From an uncultured Clostridia bacterium (GTDB lineage Bacteria; Bacillota; Clostridia; Christensenellales; UBA3700), in NCBI GenBank assembly GCA_944381275.1, contig CALWKO010000013.1:1-38029 (forward strand): 38,029 nt of DNA. Reading direction: 5' to 3'. Position numbers and translations under genes: made by a program. Below the pieces are notes generated by a model. It had not been told where the DNA came from. It saw nothing but the letters and a program-made list of their open reading frames with translations, and searched no databases. Of the stretch, positions 16,445 through 24,845 are shown in pieces; position 1 is the stretch's first letter, and every line of letters starts with the position of its first letter.

Positions 16445-17082
16445 TAGAATTCAGCAGCAAAACGGCGGTAAACAAGCCAATGCGCCTGCCCGAGCTCATG
16501 CGCGCCTTTGGTGCGGACAAGGCGGCAAGGCAGGAGGGCAGGGGGATAAAATCCGCCCTTCTTGCCAATGTGATAAACGCCGATTCCCTCAATTCCTCTT
16601 CCTTTGGCGCGGTAAAGGAGATATTCGTTCTTCACTTGACGCTTTCCTCACCCGTGCCGCCCGAGCGCTTTATTGCGGCGATGGACAGGCAGATAAATTT
16701 CCCCACCTTGTTTGTGCTCTTTTGCGGCGGCAAGCATATGCTTTGCGCGGCAATCAAGCAGGATGGGGAAAAGGGCATAAAGGTGGGCAAGCGCTATTTT
16801 TCCCCGTGGCTGGAGGAGAAGGATGTCACCCCTCTCCCCATGTGGGCGGACAGTACCGATAAGGTGTACTTGGCTATATTTGCCGCCATTCTCCCCTTGA
16901 GCGTGCGCGGCGGCGAGGACGCGCAGGCATTCACCGCCCGCTATGATGCGGTGGAAAAGCTGCGCTCTTATGATAAAAAGCTGTTGGGGGAGCTCAAGCG
17001 CGAAGTTCAGCCCAAAAAGCGCTTTGAATTGAACACCCGCTTAAAAAAAGTGCGGGAAGAAATACAAAAACTTACCTCCTGA
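16441..17082 (+). CDS. DUF4391 domain protein
   Basis: A 213-residue soluble protein with a GTG start that overlaps the helicase stop (GTGA). The opening FSSKTAVNKPMRLPELMRAFGADK, with LTLSSPVPPERFIAAMDRQI and LFVLFCGGKHMLCAAIKQDG strands, fits DUF4391, a family of unknown function found next to SNF2-like helicases and type III methyltransferases. A basic helical tail follows. The tight overlap with the helicase suggests fixed stoichiometry or direct partnership. No catalytic motif is obvious. Confidence 0.82.
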   Translation: MIEFSSKTAVNKPMRLPELMRAFGADKAARQEGRGIKSALLANVINADSLNSSSFGAVKEIFVLHLTLSSPVPPERFIAAMDRQINFPTLFVLFCGGKHMLCAAIKQDGEKGIKVGKRYFSPWLEEKDVTPLPMWADSTDKVYLAIFAAILPLSVRGGEDAQAFTARYDAVEKLRSYDKKLLGELKREVQPKKRFELNTRLKKVREEIQKLTS

Positions 17083-17145
17083 TTGCCATGCGTTGGCAGG
17101 AAAGGGCGGTTATACTTGATTAAAAGGACAAAAAGGAGTAGAAAA

Positions 17146-19092
17146 ATGCAAAAGTTGGACATGCAAAGCAAGGACAGAGTGCAGGATAATATCCAAAAAA
17201 TCCGCACCCTCTTCCCCTCTGCGGTAAAGGAAGTAAAGCGCGGCGGAAAGGTTAGCCTCGCCGTGGACTTCGACGTTTTAAGGCAGGAGATGTCCTCTTC
17301 CCTTATCGAGGGGAACGAGGAGAGGTATCAATTCACCTGGCCGGATAAGCGCAAAGCCATTTTGCTCGCCAACACCCCCATAAACGCCACCTTGCGCCCC
17401 GCCGTGGAAGAGAGCGAAAACTTCGATACCACTCAAAATTTATATATCGAGGGCGACAATTTGGAAGTGCTCAAGCTCCTTCAAGAAACATATTTGGGGA
17501 GGGTAAAAGTTATCTACATTGACCCGCCTTACAACACGGGGAAGGACTTTGTTTACAAGGACAATTTTACGCAGGACGCAGAACAATACAAAGCGGGCAG
17601 CGGGCAATATGATGAAGAAGGCAACCGCCTTGTTCAAAATGTGGAGAGCAACGGAAGATTCCATACCGATTGGCTCAATATGATTTACCCCCGTTTGAAG
17701 ATTGCAAGAGATCTTCTTTCCGATGACGGCGTTATTTTTATATCTTGCGATGATAACGAACAGGCGAATTTGAAAAAAGTTTGCGATGAAATTTTTGGGG
17801 CTACAAGTTATGTTAATAATTTTATATGGCTCAATAATTTAAAAGGTAGGCAAATTAGTGATTTTGGAGCAGTTCAAACTTATGAGAATATTTTGTGTTA
17901 CGCAAAAAATGTTGATAATATAGGTGTTTTCAGTTTGCTTTTTTCATATCTAAAGCAATTAATGCCTGATGCATATAAAAGTGATGAATACGACGAACTG
18001 AAAGATGAATTAGGCACCTTTGTTATAAAAAATGAGTTATATAACACCAATAGCGCATTCAATGAAGTGACTCGCCCGAATTTAGTGTTCAATATATTAT
18101 ATAATGATAAGACAAAAGATATTAAATGTCAGGATGTGAATGATCTGACATGCCCACAAGGATATACATTATTTACTCCGCATATCAATGGGGATGGGGT
18201 GCATTCTTTTCACGCGTGGAGATGGTCTAGGAATAAGGTTTTGGAAGAATCGTATGATTTATATTTTGATATAAAAGAAAAAAAGATATATACAAAAATT
18301 AGGACAAAAACAACGAATGTTAAAGACATAATAACGAACATAGGTAATGGGAATAAAGAAGTTGCTTCTTTGCTTGGGAAAAATATATTTTCATACCCAA
18401 AATCAACGGCTTTATTAAAATTACTAATCTCTGTAATGCCTCAATGTCATACAGTCCTCGACTTCTTCTCCGGTTCAGCGACCACCGCCCATGCCGTTAT
18501 GCAGCTCAATGCGGAAGACGGCGGCAATCGTAAGTTTATTATGGTGCAGGTGCCGGAGAAGTGCGACGAAAAGTCGGAAGCATATAAAGCCGGGTATAAG
18601 AATATTTGCGAAATAGGCAAGGAGCGCATTCGCCGCGCCGGCAAAAAGATAAAGGAAGAAAGCCCACTCACCACGCAGGATCTGGATACCGGCTTCCGCG
18701 TGCTCAAATTGGATTCAAGCAATATGAAGGACGTCTACTATTCCGCGGATGAATATAAGCAAGTATCCCTCCTCGATTATGCCGACAACATCAAGGAGGA
18801 CAGAACTTCTTTAGATCTCCTCTTCCAAGTCATGCTGCAATTGGGGCATTCCCTCTCCGCCAAAATAGAAGAGAAGATGATCGCAAACAAGCAAGTCTTC
18901 GTGGTGGACGACGACGATATAATCGCCTGCTTTGCCGCCGACGTGGACGAGGAAGTGATCACGGAAATAGCCAAAATGCACCCCCTCTACGCCGTCTTCC
19001 GCGACAGCAGCATGCAATCGGATTCCGCCCGCGTAAACTTCGAGCAGATCTTTGCCGCCTATTCCCCCGCCACCGACAGGAGAGTTATTTGA
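17146..19092 (+). CDS. mod: Type III restriction-modification methyltransferase (Mod)
   Basis: A 648-residue beta-class adenine DNA methyltransferase. Catalytic DPPY (126-129, within IDPPYNTG) precedes the S-adenosylmethionine-binding FFSGSA segment (about 440-445), the beta-class order. The region between them, about residues 219-432, is the target recognition domain. It recognises the DNA site and would direct Res. Codons in that domain are strikingly AT-rich compared with both flanks, as expected for an exchanged specificity module. AAAAGGAG at 17131-17138 fixes the ATG at 17146; upstream in-frame codons have no such site. The next gene begins 1 base after the stop. Confidence 0.93.
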   Translation: MQKLDMQSKDRVQDNIQKIRTLFPSAVKEVKRGGKVSLAVDFDVLRQEMSSSLIEGNEERYQFTWPDKRKAILLANTPINATLRPAVEESENFDTTQNLYIEGDNLEVLKLLQETYLGRVKVIYIDPPYNTGKDFVYKDNFTQDAEQYKAGSGQYDEEGNRLVQNVESNGRFHTDWLNMIYPRLKIARDLLSDDGVIFISCDDNEQANLKKVCDEIFGATSYVNNFIWLNNLKGRQISDFGAVQTYENILCYAKNVDNIGVFSLLFSYLKQLMPDAYKSDEYDELKDELGTFVIKNELYNTNSAFNEVTRPNLVFNILYNDKTKDIKCQDVNDLTCPQGYTLFTPHINGDGVHSFHAWRWSRNKVLEESYDLYFDIKEKKIYTKIRTKTTNVKDIITNIGNGNKEVASLLGKNIFSYPKSTALLKLLISVMPQCHTVLDFFSGSATTAHAVMQLNAEDGGNRKFIMVQVPEKCDEKSEAYKAGYKNICEIGKERIRRAGKKIKEESPLTTQDLDTGFRVLKLDSSNMKDVYYSADEYKQVSLLDYADNIKEDRTSLDLLFQVMLQLGHSLSAKIEEKMIANKQVFVVDDDDIIACFAADVDEEVITEIAKMHPLYAVFRDSSMQSDSARVNFEQIFAAYSPATDRRVI

Positions 19093-19093
19093 T

Positions 19094-20173
19094 ATGAAAT
19101 TTATTGACCAAACTACGCAAGTATATAAGATTGGGCACACTTGCCCGCTTTGCGGACAAACGGATATAAAAGTTTTGCATAATGCCGATGATAATAATGA
19201 GGGCGAAGAAAATGGTTCTTCTATCTACAAGCTTGTCAAATATGGCTGTCCTAACTGCGGCCAATTTGTTGCGCCTATATTTTGGCAACGAACAATAAAA
19301 GATTCAGAAGAATATCCAAAAGCAAGGGTGCGGCAATACCTGTTTTATACGCAAGATAAAAAGACGGGAAGAATTAGGATTCCCGTATTTTGCACCGCAG
19401 AAGAGTATAAAAACGAAGTGGGAGAAGATGCCGCATTCTATAATGTAACACCTCAAATATTGGAAAAGTGGTACCCGAAAACTTTGGCTGAGAGAATCGA
19501 TATGATTTTATTAAAGATTGCGGAATTGTCTCCCTATATGGGCGCAGATGTCACGATTGCAGCTAATGACCTTGAAAAGCTTTATTTTGTGCATAAGAAC
19601 GAATTTGCATATTTGAAAGAAGAACAACAAGTAGTGGCACAACAGAGAGAAAGCCTATTAGTGCGTGGGCAAATCGAGTATATAGATAATTACTTTTGTA
19701 ATCAATTAGGATATAATACGTATGAGTGCGGAGTGTTCCAATTAACCCCTAAGGCATGGGAAAGGGTCTATGAGCTTCAAAAGAAGGAAGCGAATAATAA
19801 AAAAGCGTTTGTCGCAATGAAGTTTGGCGCTGAGAATGACGAACTTTACGGCAAAATAAAAGCGGGGTTGAATGGCTTTGTACCGGTTAGAATGAACGAG
19901 CATGAGCATAACAATCAAATAATTCCGGAAATGCTCTATCAAATAGATAATTGTAAATTTATGGTTGCGGAACTTTCCGATAATAATAACGGAGTATATT
20001 ACGAAGCAGGTTACGCCAAGGGAATAGGCAAAGAGGTTATATTTTTGTGTAACGAAGAAGTAATGAAAAGCGGTATACACTTTGATGTGGCGCAGGCAAA
20101 TATCATCACTTATCGTGATATAAACGACATTCCCGATAAATTACAAAAAAGAATAGAAGCGACAATAAATTAG
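19094..20173 (+). CDS. Zinc-ribbon protein with nucleoside deoxyribosyltransferase/TIR-like C-terminal domain
   Basis: A 359-residue protein between Mod and Res. The N-terminus has two cysteine pairs, CPLCG (C17, C20) and CPNCG (C52, C55), which should bind zinc. A middle helical part of about 100 residues (135-230) has no recognised motif. The C-terminal 125 residues start KKAFVAMKFG (about 235), continue with MLYQIDNCKFMVAELSD and then GVYYEAGYAKGIGKEVIF. This is the pattern of the nucleoside 2-deoxyribosyltransferase/TIR-like fold, with E304 in the position of the catalytic glutamate. AGGAGAG precedes the start, 1 base after the mod stop. It is AT-richer than the flanking genes. It may sense or cleave a nucleotide such as NAD; this is inference. 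Confidence 0.75.
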   Translation: MKFIDQTTQVYKIGHTCPLCGQTDIKVLHNADDNNEGEENGSSIYKLVKYGCPNCGQFVAPIFWQRTIKDSEEYPKARVRQYLFYTQDKKTGRIRIPVFCTAEEYKNEVGEDAAFYNVTPQILEKWYPKTLAERIDMILLKIAELSPYMGADVTIAANDLEKLYFVHKNEFAYLKEEQQVVAQQRESLLVRGQIEYIDNYFCNQLGYNTYECGVFQLTPKAWERVYELQKKEANNKKAFVAMKFGAENDELYGKIKAGLNGFVPVRMNEHEHNNQIIPEMLYQIDNCKFMVAELSDNNNGVYYEAGYAKGIGKEVIFLCNEEVMKSGIHFDVAQANIITYRDINDIPDKLQKRIEATIN

Positions 20174-20181
20174 GGTAGAAT

Positions 20182-23100
20182 ATGAAGTTCAAGTTCAAAG
20201 TTCAGCAATATCAAACAGACGCGGTAAAGGCGGTCACCGATGTGTTTTTAGGGCAGGGGTTTAATTCCGAATATGCCTACAAGCGCGACAAGGGCAAAGC
20301 CTCGCTCGCGCAGACGTCCTTATTCGAAGGGGCGAATTACATCGACGACGACGGGCTCGGCTTCGGCAATGCCGAAATAACCTTGACCGACGAACAGCTC
20401 TTGGCGAATATCCGTGCCGTGCAGGAGGGCAAGAATATTCCCTTGTCCGAAAAGCTCTCCCGCCCCTTGGGCAAGGCATGCCGCTGCGCGCTGGATATAG
20501 AGATGGAAACGGGCACAGGCAAGACCTATTGCTATACAAAGGCCATCTTTGAACTCAATAAAAAGTACGGGTGGAGCAAGTTTATCGTCGTCGTGCCCTC
20601 GCTCGCCATACGCGAAGGCGTAAAAAAGTCCTTTGATATAACGAGCGATCACTTCTTCGACAGTTACGGGAAAAAGGCTAGGGTTTTTGTATATAACAGC
20701 GGCAACTTGACCGCGCTGGACAGCTTTTCTTCCTCTAAGGACATATATGTGATGATAATAAATTCACAAGCCTTTGCCACCTCGCTCAAGCAGGACGGCA
20801 GGAGCAAGGAAGCCAGGATAATATATACCAAGCAAGATTCCTTCGGTTCGCGCCGCCCCATAGATGTGATAGCAAAAAACAGACCCATCGTCATCTTGGA
20901 CGAGCCGCAAAAGCTGGGCGGAAGCGCCACCCAAGAGGGCATTCAGCGCTTCAACCCCCTCTTCACCCTCAACTATTCCGCCACGCACAGGGAAAGGCAC
21001 GATCTCATCTATGAGCTCGACGCCCTTGACGCATTCAGGAAAAAGTTGGTAAAGAAGATAGAAGTAAAGGGCTTTAAGCTGCGCAATTTGCAGGGCAAGG
21101 ACAGTTATGTGTACTTTTCCGGCGTAGAGGTATCCCCGAACAAGCCGCCCCGTGCGCGCGTGGAATTCGAAAAGGAAACTTCCTCCGGTATCAACCGCAC
21201 CACCCGCCTGCTGGAAAAGGGTGACAGCCTCTATGAGCTCTCCGGGCGCATGGAACAGTACCGCGATAAGTATACCGTGGGCGAGATAAACGCCGTCGAG
21301 GGCACGATAACCTTCTTAAACGGCTTGACTTTGCACGCGGAAGAAGCCGGCGGCAACGTGAACGAAAAGGACATCCGCCGCATTCAAATAAAAGAGACCA
21401 TCCTTTCACACTTCGAAAAGGAAGCGAGGCTTTTTTCCATGGGCATAAAGTGCCTCTCCCTCTTCTTTATCGACGAAGTGGCAAAGTACCGCCAATACGA
21501 CGAGGGCGGCAATCAGCTTTTGGGCGAGTACGGCAAGATGTTCGAAGAGGAGTATAACGCCGCCCTCAGCCAAGTCCTCACCTTAGAAGATACCCCCTAT
21601 ATGCGGTACCTCAAGGGCATACCCACTCAAAAAACGCACGCCGGCTATTTCTCCATAGACCCCAAGGGCAAGTCGATAAACGGCAAGATAAATAAAAACG
21701 GCGAAAGTGAAGATACTTCCGCCTATGACCTCATCTTAAAGAACAAGGAGCGCTTGCTCTCATTCAATGAGCCCACCCGCTTTATCTTCTCCCACTCCGC
21801 CCTGCGCGAAGGGTGGGATAACCCCAATGTGTTCCAAATTTGCACATTAAAGCAAAGCGATAACACCGTAAGCAAGCGCCAAGAAGTGGGCAGAGGTATG
21901 CGCCTTTGCGTAAACCAAAGCGGAGAGAGAATGGACGATACCGTCCGCGGCATAGAAGTGCACGACATAAACGTGCTCACCGTCATCGCCAGCGATAGTT
22001 ACGAAAGTTTTGTGGACGGCTTGCAAAAGGAGATAAAATCCACCCTCCACGCCCGTCCCGCCTGCATCGGCACGGAATACTTTACGGGCAAAAACGTTTA
22101 CGACGAGCAGGGCGGCAAGCGCAAACTGAGCGCGCAGGACGCCAATAAAATTCAAATTTGGATGGCAAAGCACGACTATATCGACGACGGCGGCAAGCTG
22201 ACCCCCGCCTTTGAAGACGCCTTAGAGAGCGGAAGTATCGCGCCTCTTCCCGCCGAGTTGCAGCCATACGCAAGCAGTATTTGCGCGGTCATAAGCTCCG
22301 CTTCCGACGGCGATATGGATAAGTATATAAAACAGGCGGGACCTTATATAAAGGATAACTCCGTAAACGACAACTTCTATAAAAAGCAATTCCAAACGCT
22401 GTGGAACAGCATAAACAACAAGTACGCCTATAATGTGACCTTCAGCAGCGCCGAGCTCATTCAAAACTCCATATCCGAAATCGACGATAAATTGCAAGTC
22501 ACCCCGCTCATGTACGAGCGCACCGTGGGCAGTCAGGACGGCGATATGCAATTTTCTTCCGGCAAGACGCGTTCGGAAAAGCTGCGCACCGCCTCATCTT
22601 CCGTGCAATACGACTTGGTGGGCAAAGTAGCGGCGGATACCGGCCTTACGCGCAAAACGGCGGCGAGCATTCTGCAAGGCATACGTCCGCAAAAGTTCGC
22701 CCTCTTCCGCGCCAATCCGGAGGAATTTATTAAAAAAGTGTGCGAAATCATCAATTCGCAAAAGGCTGCAATCGTGGTGAACGAGATCACCTATAACATC
22801 ACCGAGCGCGGCGCCTACGACGGCTCTATCTTCAATGTCGCCAAGGGCAGCGTTTCGATGGACGGCGTGGTGGAAGCGAAAAAACACGTCACCCCTTACG
22901 TCATCACCGACAGCAATACCGAGGTGAACTTTGCCAAAGCCATGGAAGCCGACGAGGGCAATGTGTGCGTCTATGCCAAACTGCCCAAGGCGTTCTTTAT
23001 CCCCACGCCCATGGGCAACTATACTCCCGACTGGGCTATCGCCTTTGAAGAAGGCAGCGTAAAGCATATCTACTTCATCGCGGAAACCAAAGGCTCGCTG

Positions 23101-23235
23101 AACTCCCTGCAACTCAGGGAGGTGGAGAGGGGCAAGATCGCCTGCGCGGAAAAACTTTTTGATAAGATAAGCAGCGGCAACTTGAAATACGGCGTGGTCT
23201 CTTCTTTCGAAGAGTTGCTCGCCGTCCTCAAATAG
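20182..23235 (+). CDS. res: Type III restriction enzyme, Res helicase-nuclease subunit
   Basis: A 1017-residue type III Res-like protein. It has the Q-motif-like start VQQYQTDAVKAV, Walker A ETGTGKT (109-115), and Walker B DEPQ (240-243), the type III variant of DExH. The C-terminal RecA lobe carries SALREGWDNPNVFQI and SKRQEVGRGMRL. A PD-(D/E)xK nuclease lies at the end, with D950 in TPDWAI and E968-x-K970 in IAETKG. All catalytic residues look intact, so the cassette is probably active. The start lacks a strong ribosome binding site and lies 8 bases after the previous stop, so translation may be coupled. A strong terminator follows. Confidence 0.93.
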   Translation: MKFKFKVQQYQTDAVKAVTDVFLGQGFNSEYAYKRDKGKASLAQTSLFEGANYIDDDGLGFGNAEITLTDEQLLANIRAVQEGKNIPLSEKLSRPLGKACRCALDIEMETGTGKTYCYTKAIFELNKKYGWSKFIVVVPSLAIREGVKKSFDITSDHFFDSYGKKARVFVYNSGNLTALDSFSSSKDIYVMIINSQAFATSLKQDGRSKEARIIYTKQDSFGSRRPIDVIAKNRPIVILDEPQKLGGSATQEGIQRFNPLFTLNYSATHRERHDLIYELDALDAFRKKLVKKIEVKGFKLRNLQGKDSYVYFSGVEVSPNKPPRARVEFEKETSSGINRTTRLLEKGDSLYELSGRMEQYRDKYTVGEINAVEGTITFLNGLTLHAEEAGGNVNEKDIRRIQIKETILSHFEKEARLFSMGIKCLSLFFIDEVAKYRQYDEGGNQLLGEYGKMFEEEYNAALSQVLTLEDTPYMRYLKGIPTQKTHAGYFSIDPKGKSINGKINKNGESEDTSAYDLILKNKERLLSFNEPTRFIFSHSALREGWDNPNVFQICTLKQSDNTVSKRQEVGRGMRLCVNQSGERMDDTVRGIEVHDINVLTVIASDSYESFVDGLQKEIKSTLHARPACIGTEYFTGKNVYDEQGGKRKLSAQDANKIQIWMAKHDYIDDGGKLTPAFEDALESGSIAPLPAELQPYASSICAVISSASDGDMDKYIKQAGPYIKDNSVNDNFYKKQFQTLWNSINNKYAYNVTFSSAELIQNSISEIDDKLQVTPLMYERTVGSQDGDMQFSSGKTRSEKLRTASSSVQYDLVGKVAADTGLTRKTAASILQGIRPQKFALFRANPEEFIKKVCEIINSQKAAIVVNEITYNITERGAYDGSIFNVAKGSVSMDGVVEAKKHVTPYVITDSNTEVNFAKAMEADEGNVCVYAKLPKAFFIPTPMGNYTPDWAIAFEEGSVKHIYFIAETKGSLNSLQLREVERGKIACAEKLFDKISSGNLKYGVVSSFEELLAVLK

Positions 23236-23304
23236 CTCTTAAAAAACCGCGGGCAAATTTGTTTATAAATCACCGCAAGCTGCTCGTTCTTAAACAGCTC
23301 TCTT

Positions 23305-23329
23305 AAAAAGCCCCTCTGCGGGGCTTTTT
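23305..23329. terminator. Intrinsic terminator of the R-M cassette
   Basis: AAAAAGCCCC-TCTGC-GGGGCTTTTT forms a strong hairpin with a 3' T run, about 70 bases after the res stop. Symmetry makes it usable in both directions. It separates the cassette from the glycerol operon. Confidence 0.92.
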
Positions 23330-23353
23330 CTTGTCCTTCCAATGGTTTTCCCC

Positions 23354-23382
23354 TTGTCTATTTTTCGGGGGTATGGTATAAT
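23354..23382 (+). promoter_or_regulatory. Promoter of the glycerol operon
   Basis: TTGTCT (23354-23359) and TATAAT (23377-23382), 17 bp apart. The predicted start of transcription (about 23389) leaves a leader of about 8 bases before the ATG at 23397, with no clear ribosome binding site. Confidence 0.72.
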
Positions 23383-23396
23383 GTGACGGGTAGCTT

Positions 23397-24845
23397 ATGA
23401 AAAAAGTTTTCGATGTGATTATTATCGGCGCGGGAGTGATCGGCTGCAGTGTGGCGAGCCGGCTTTCCGCATATAAGTGCTGCATAGCCGTGCTGGAGCG
23501 GACGCACGACCTCTCCTGCGGGGCGAGCAAGGCGAACTCCGGCATCGTGCACGGCGGTTTCGACGCCGCCGAGGGCAGCTTGAAAGCCAAATTCAACGTG
23601 CTCGGCTGCGCCATGATGGAAGAAGAAGCCGGGCGCCTCGACTTCCCCTATCGCCGCAACGGCAGCATGGTGCTCGCCTTTGGCAAAGAGGAGGAAGAAA
23701 CGCTGCAAAAGCTCTATCGCCGCGGCATAAAAAACGGAGCCAAGGGGCTGAGCATAATAAGCGGCGGCGAGGTGCGCGCCCTTGAGCCGAACGTTTCGCC
23801 CGCCGTGACCGCCGCGCTCTATTGCACGTCCTCCGGCATCACGAGCCCTTACGAGATGACCGTTGCATACGGCGAAAACGCCGCGCAAAACGGCGCGGAG
23901 TTTTACTTCGACAGCGCCGTCACCAAGATAACGCGCGAGGGGAAAAACTTCCTGCTCACCACGCAAAGCGGTGAAAAATACATTGCTAGGGCGGTTGTGA
24001 ATTGCGCGGGCGTGCATGCGGATGACGTCTGCCGCGCCTATGAAGGGGAGGGGGAGAAGATCTCCTTCACTATCACCCCCAGGCGGGGCGAATATATCCT
24101 TTTGGACAAGACTGAGGGCGGCAAGGTGAACGCCACCTTATTCCACACCCCCACGGCTATGGGCAAGGGCATACTCGTAACCCCCACCGTGCACGGCAAT
24201 CTTCTCCTCGGTCCCACCGCGGACGACATAGGGGATAAAGAGGACGCGGATACCACTTCAAGCGGCGGCGAGCGTGTGCTTGCGGGCGCAAAAAAGAGCG
24301 TGCCGAGCATCCTTCCCAAAACGGCTATAACCCGCTTTTCAGGCGTTCGCGCCCACCCTAGCAGTGAAGATTTCATAATAGGCAGGGCGTTCGAGGGGTG
24401 GTATAATCTGGCGGGGATAGAATCGCCCGGGCTCACCTGCGCCCCCGCTTTGGGCAAATATATGGCGCAGATGATAGCCGCCGACTATAATTTTGAAGAA
24501 GACAAGGACTACATCGCCGAGCGCAAGGGGATACGCGCCTTTGCCGCCATGTCCTACGAAGAAAGGGAGAGGGCGATAGCGGAAAACCCCCTCTACGGCA
24601 AGATAGTTTGCCGCTGTGAACAGGTCACCGAGGCGGAGATCGTGCAGAGCATCCGCCGTCCCTTGGGAGCAAGGGATATGGACGGCGTAAAGCGGCGCAC
24701 CCGCGCGGGTATGGGCAGGTGTCAATCGGGATTTTGCATGCCTAAGGTGGCTGAGATCATAGCGCGCGAGCTGAATATAGATATAAACGAGGTCACCAAA
24801 TTCGGCGGCGCATCTTACATGACGGAGGGATATATCGATGAGTAA
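23397..24845 (+). CDS. FAD-dependent glycerol-3-phosphate dehydrogenase-like oxidoreductase
   Basis: A 482-residue FAD enzyme of the GlpA/DAO family. The dinucleotide-binding loop GAGVIGCSVA (11-20) and GASKANSGIVHGG substrate-side segment are clear, and a second region with GVRAHPS lies near residue 320. The C-terminus is a BFD-like [2Fe-2S] domain with C405, C407, C442 and C447. It should oxidise glycerol 3-phosphate to dihydroxyacetone phosphate and pass electrons to the next gene's product. The stop overlaps the next start by 8 bases. This three-gene oxidoreductase set with glpK is common in Clostridia and spirochaetes. Confidence 0.9.
   Translation: MKKVFDVIIIGAGVIGCSVASRLSAYKCCIAVLERTHDLSCGASKANSGIVHGGFDAAEGSLKAKFNVLGCAMMEEEAGRLDFPYRRNGSMVLAFGKEEEETLQKLYRRGIKNGAKGLSIISGGEVRALEPNVSPAVTAALYCTSSGITSPYEMTVAYGENAAQNGAEFYFDSAVTKITREGKNFLLTTQSGEKYIARAVVNCAGVHADDVCRAYEGEGEKISFTITPRRGEYILLDKTEGGKVNATLFHTPTAMGKGILVTPTVHGNLLLGPTADDIGDKEDADTTSSGGERVLAGAKKSVPSILPKTAITRFSGVRAHPSSEDFIIGRAFEGWYNLAGIESPGLTCAPALGKYMAQMIAADYNFEEDKDYIAERKGIRAFAAMSYEERERAIAENPLYGKIVCRCEQVTEAEIVQSIRRPLGARDMDGVKRRTRAGMGRCQSGFCMPKVAEIIARELNIDINEVTKFGGASYMTEGYIDE

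Noticed and set aside
13151..23235. DISARM system
   Set aside because: A SNF2-like helicase and a methylase are present, but the other DISARM genes (DUF1998 and PLD-nuclease pair) are not, whereas type III Mod/Res motifs are complete.
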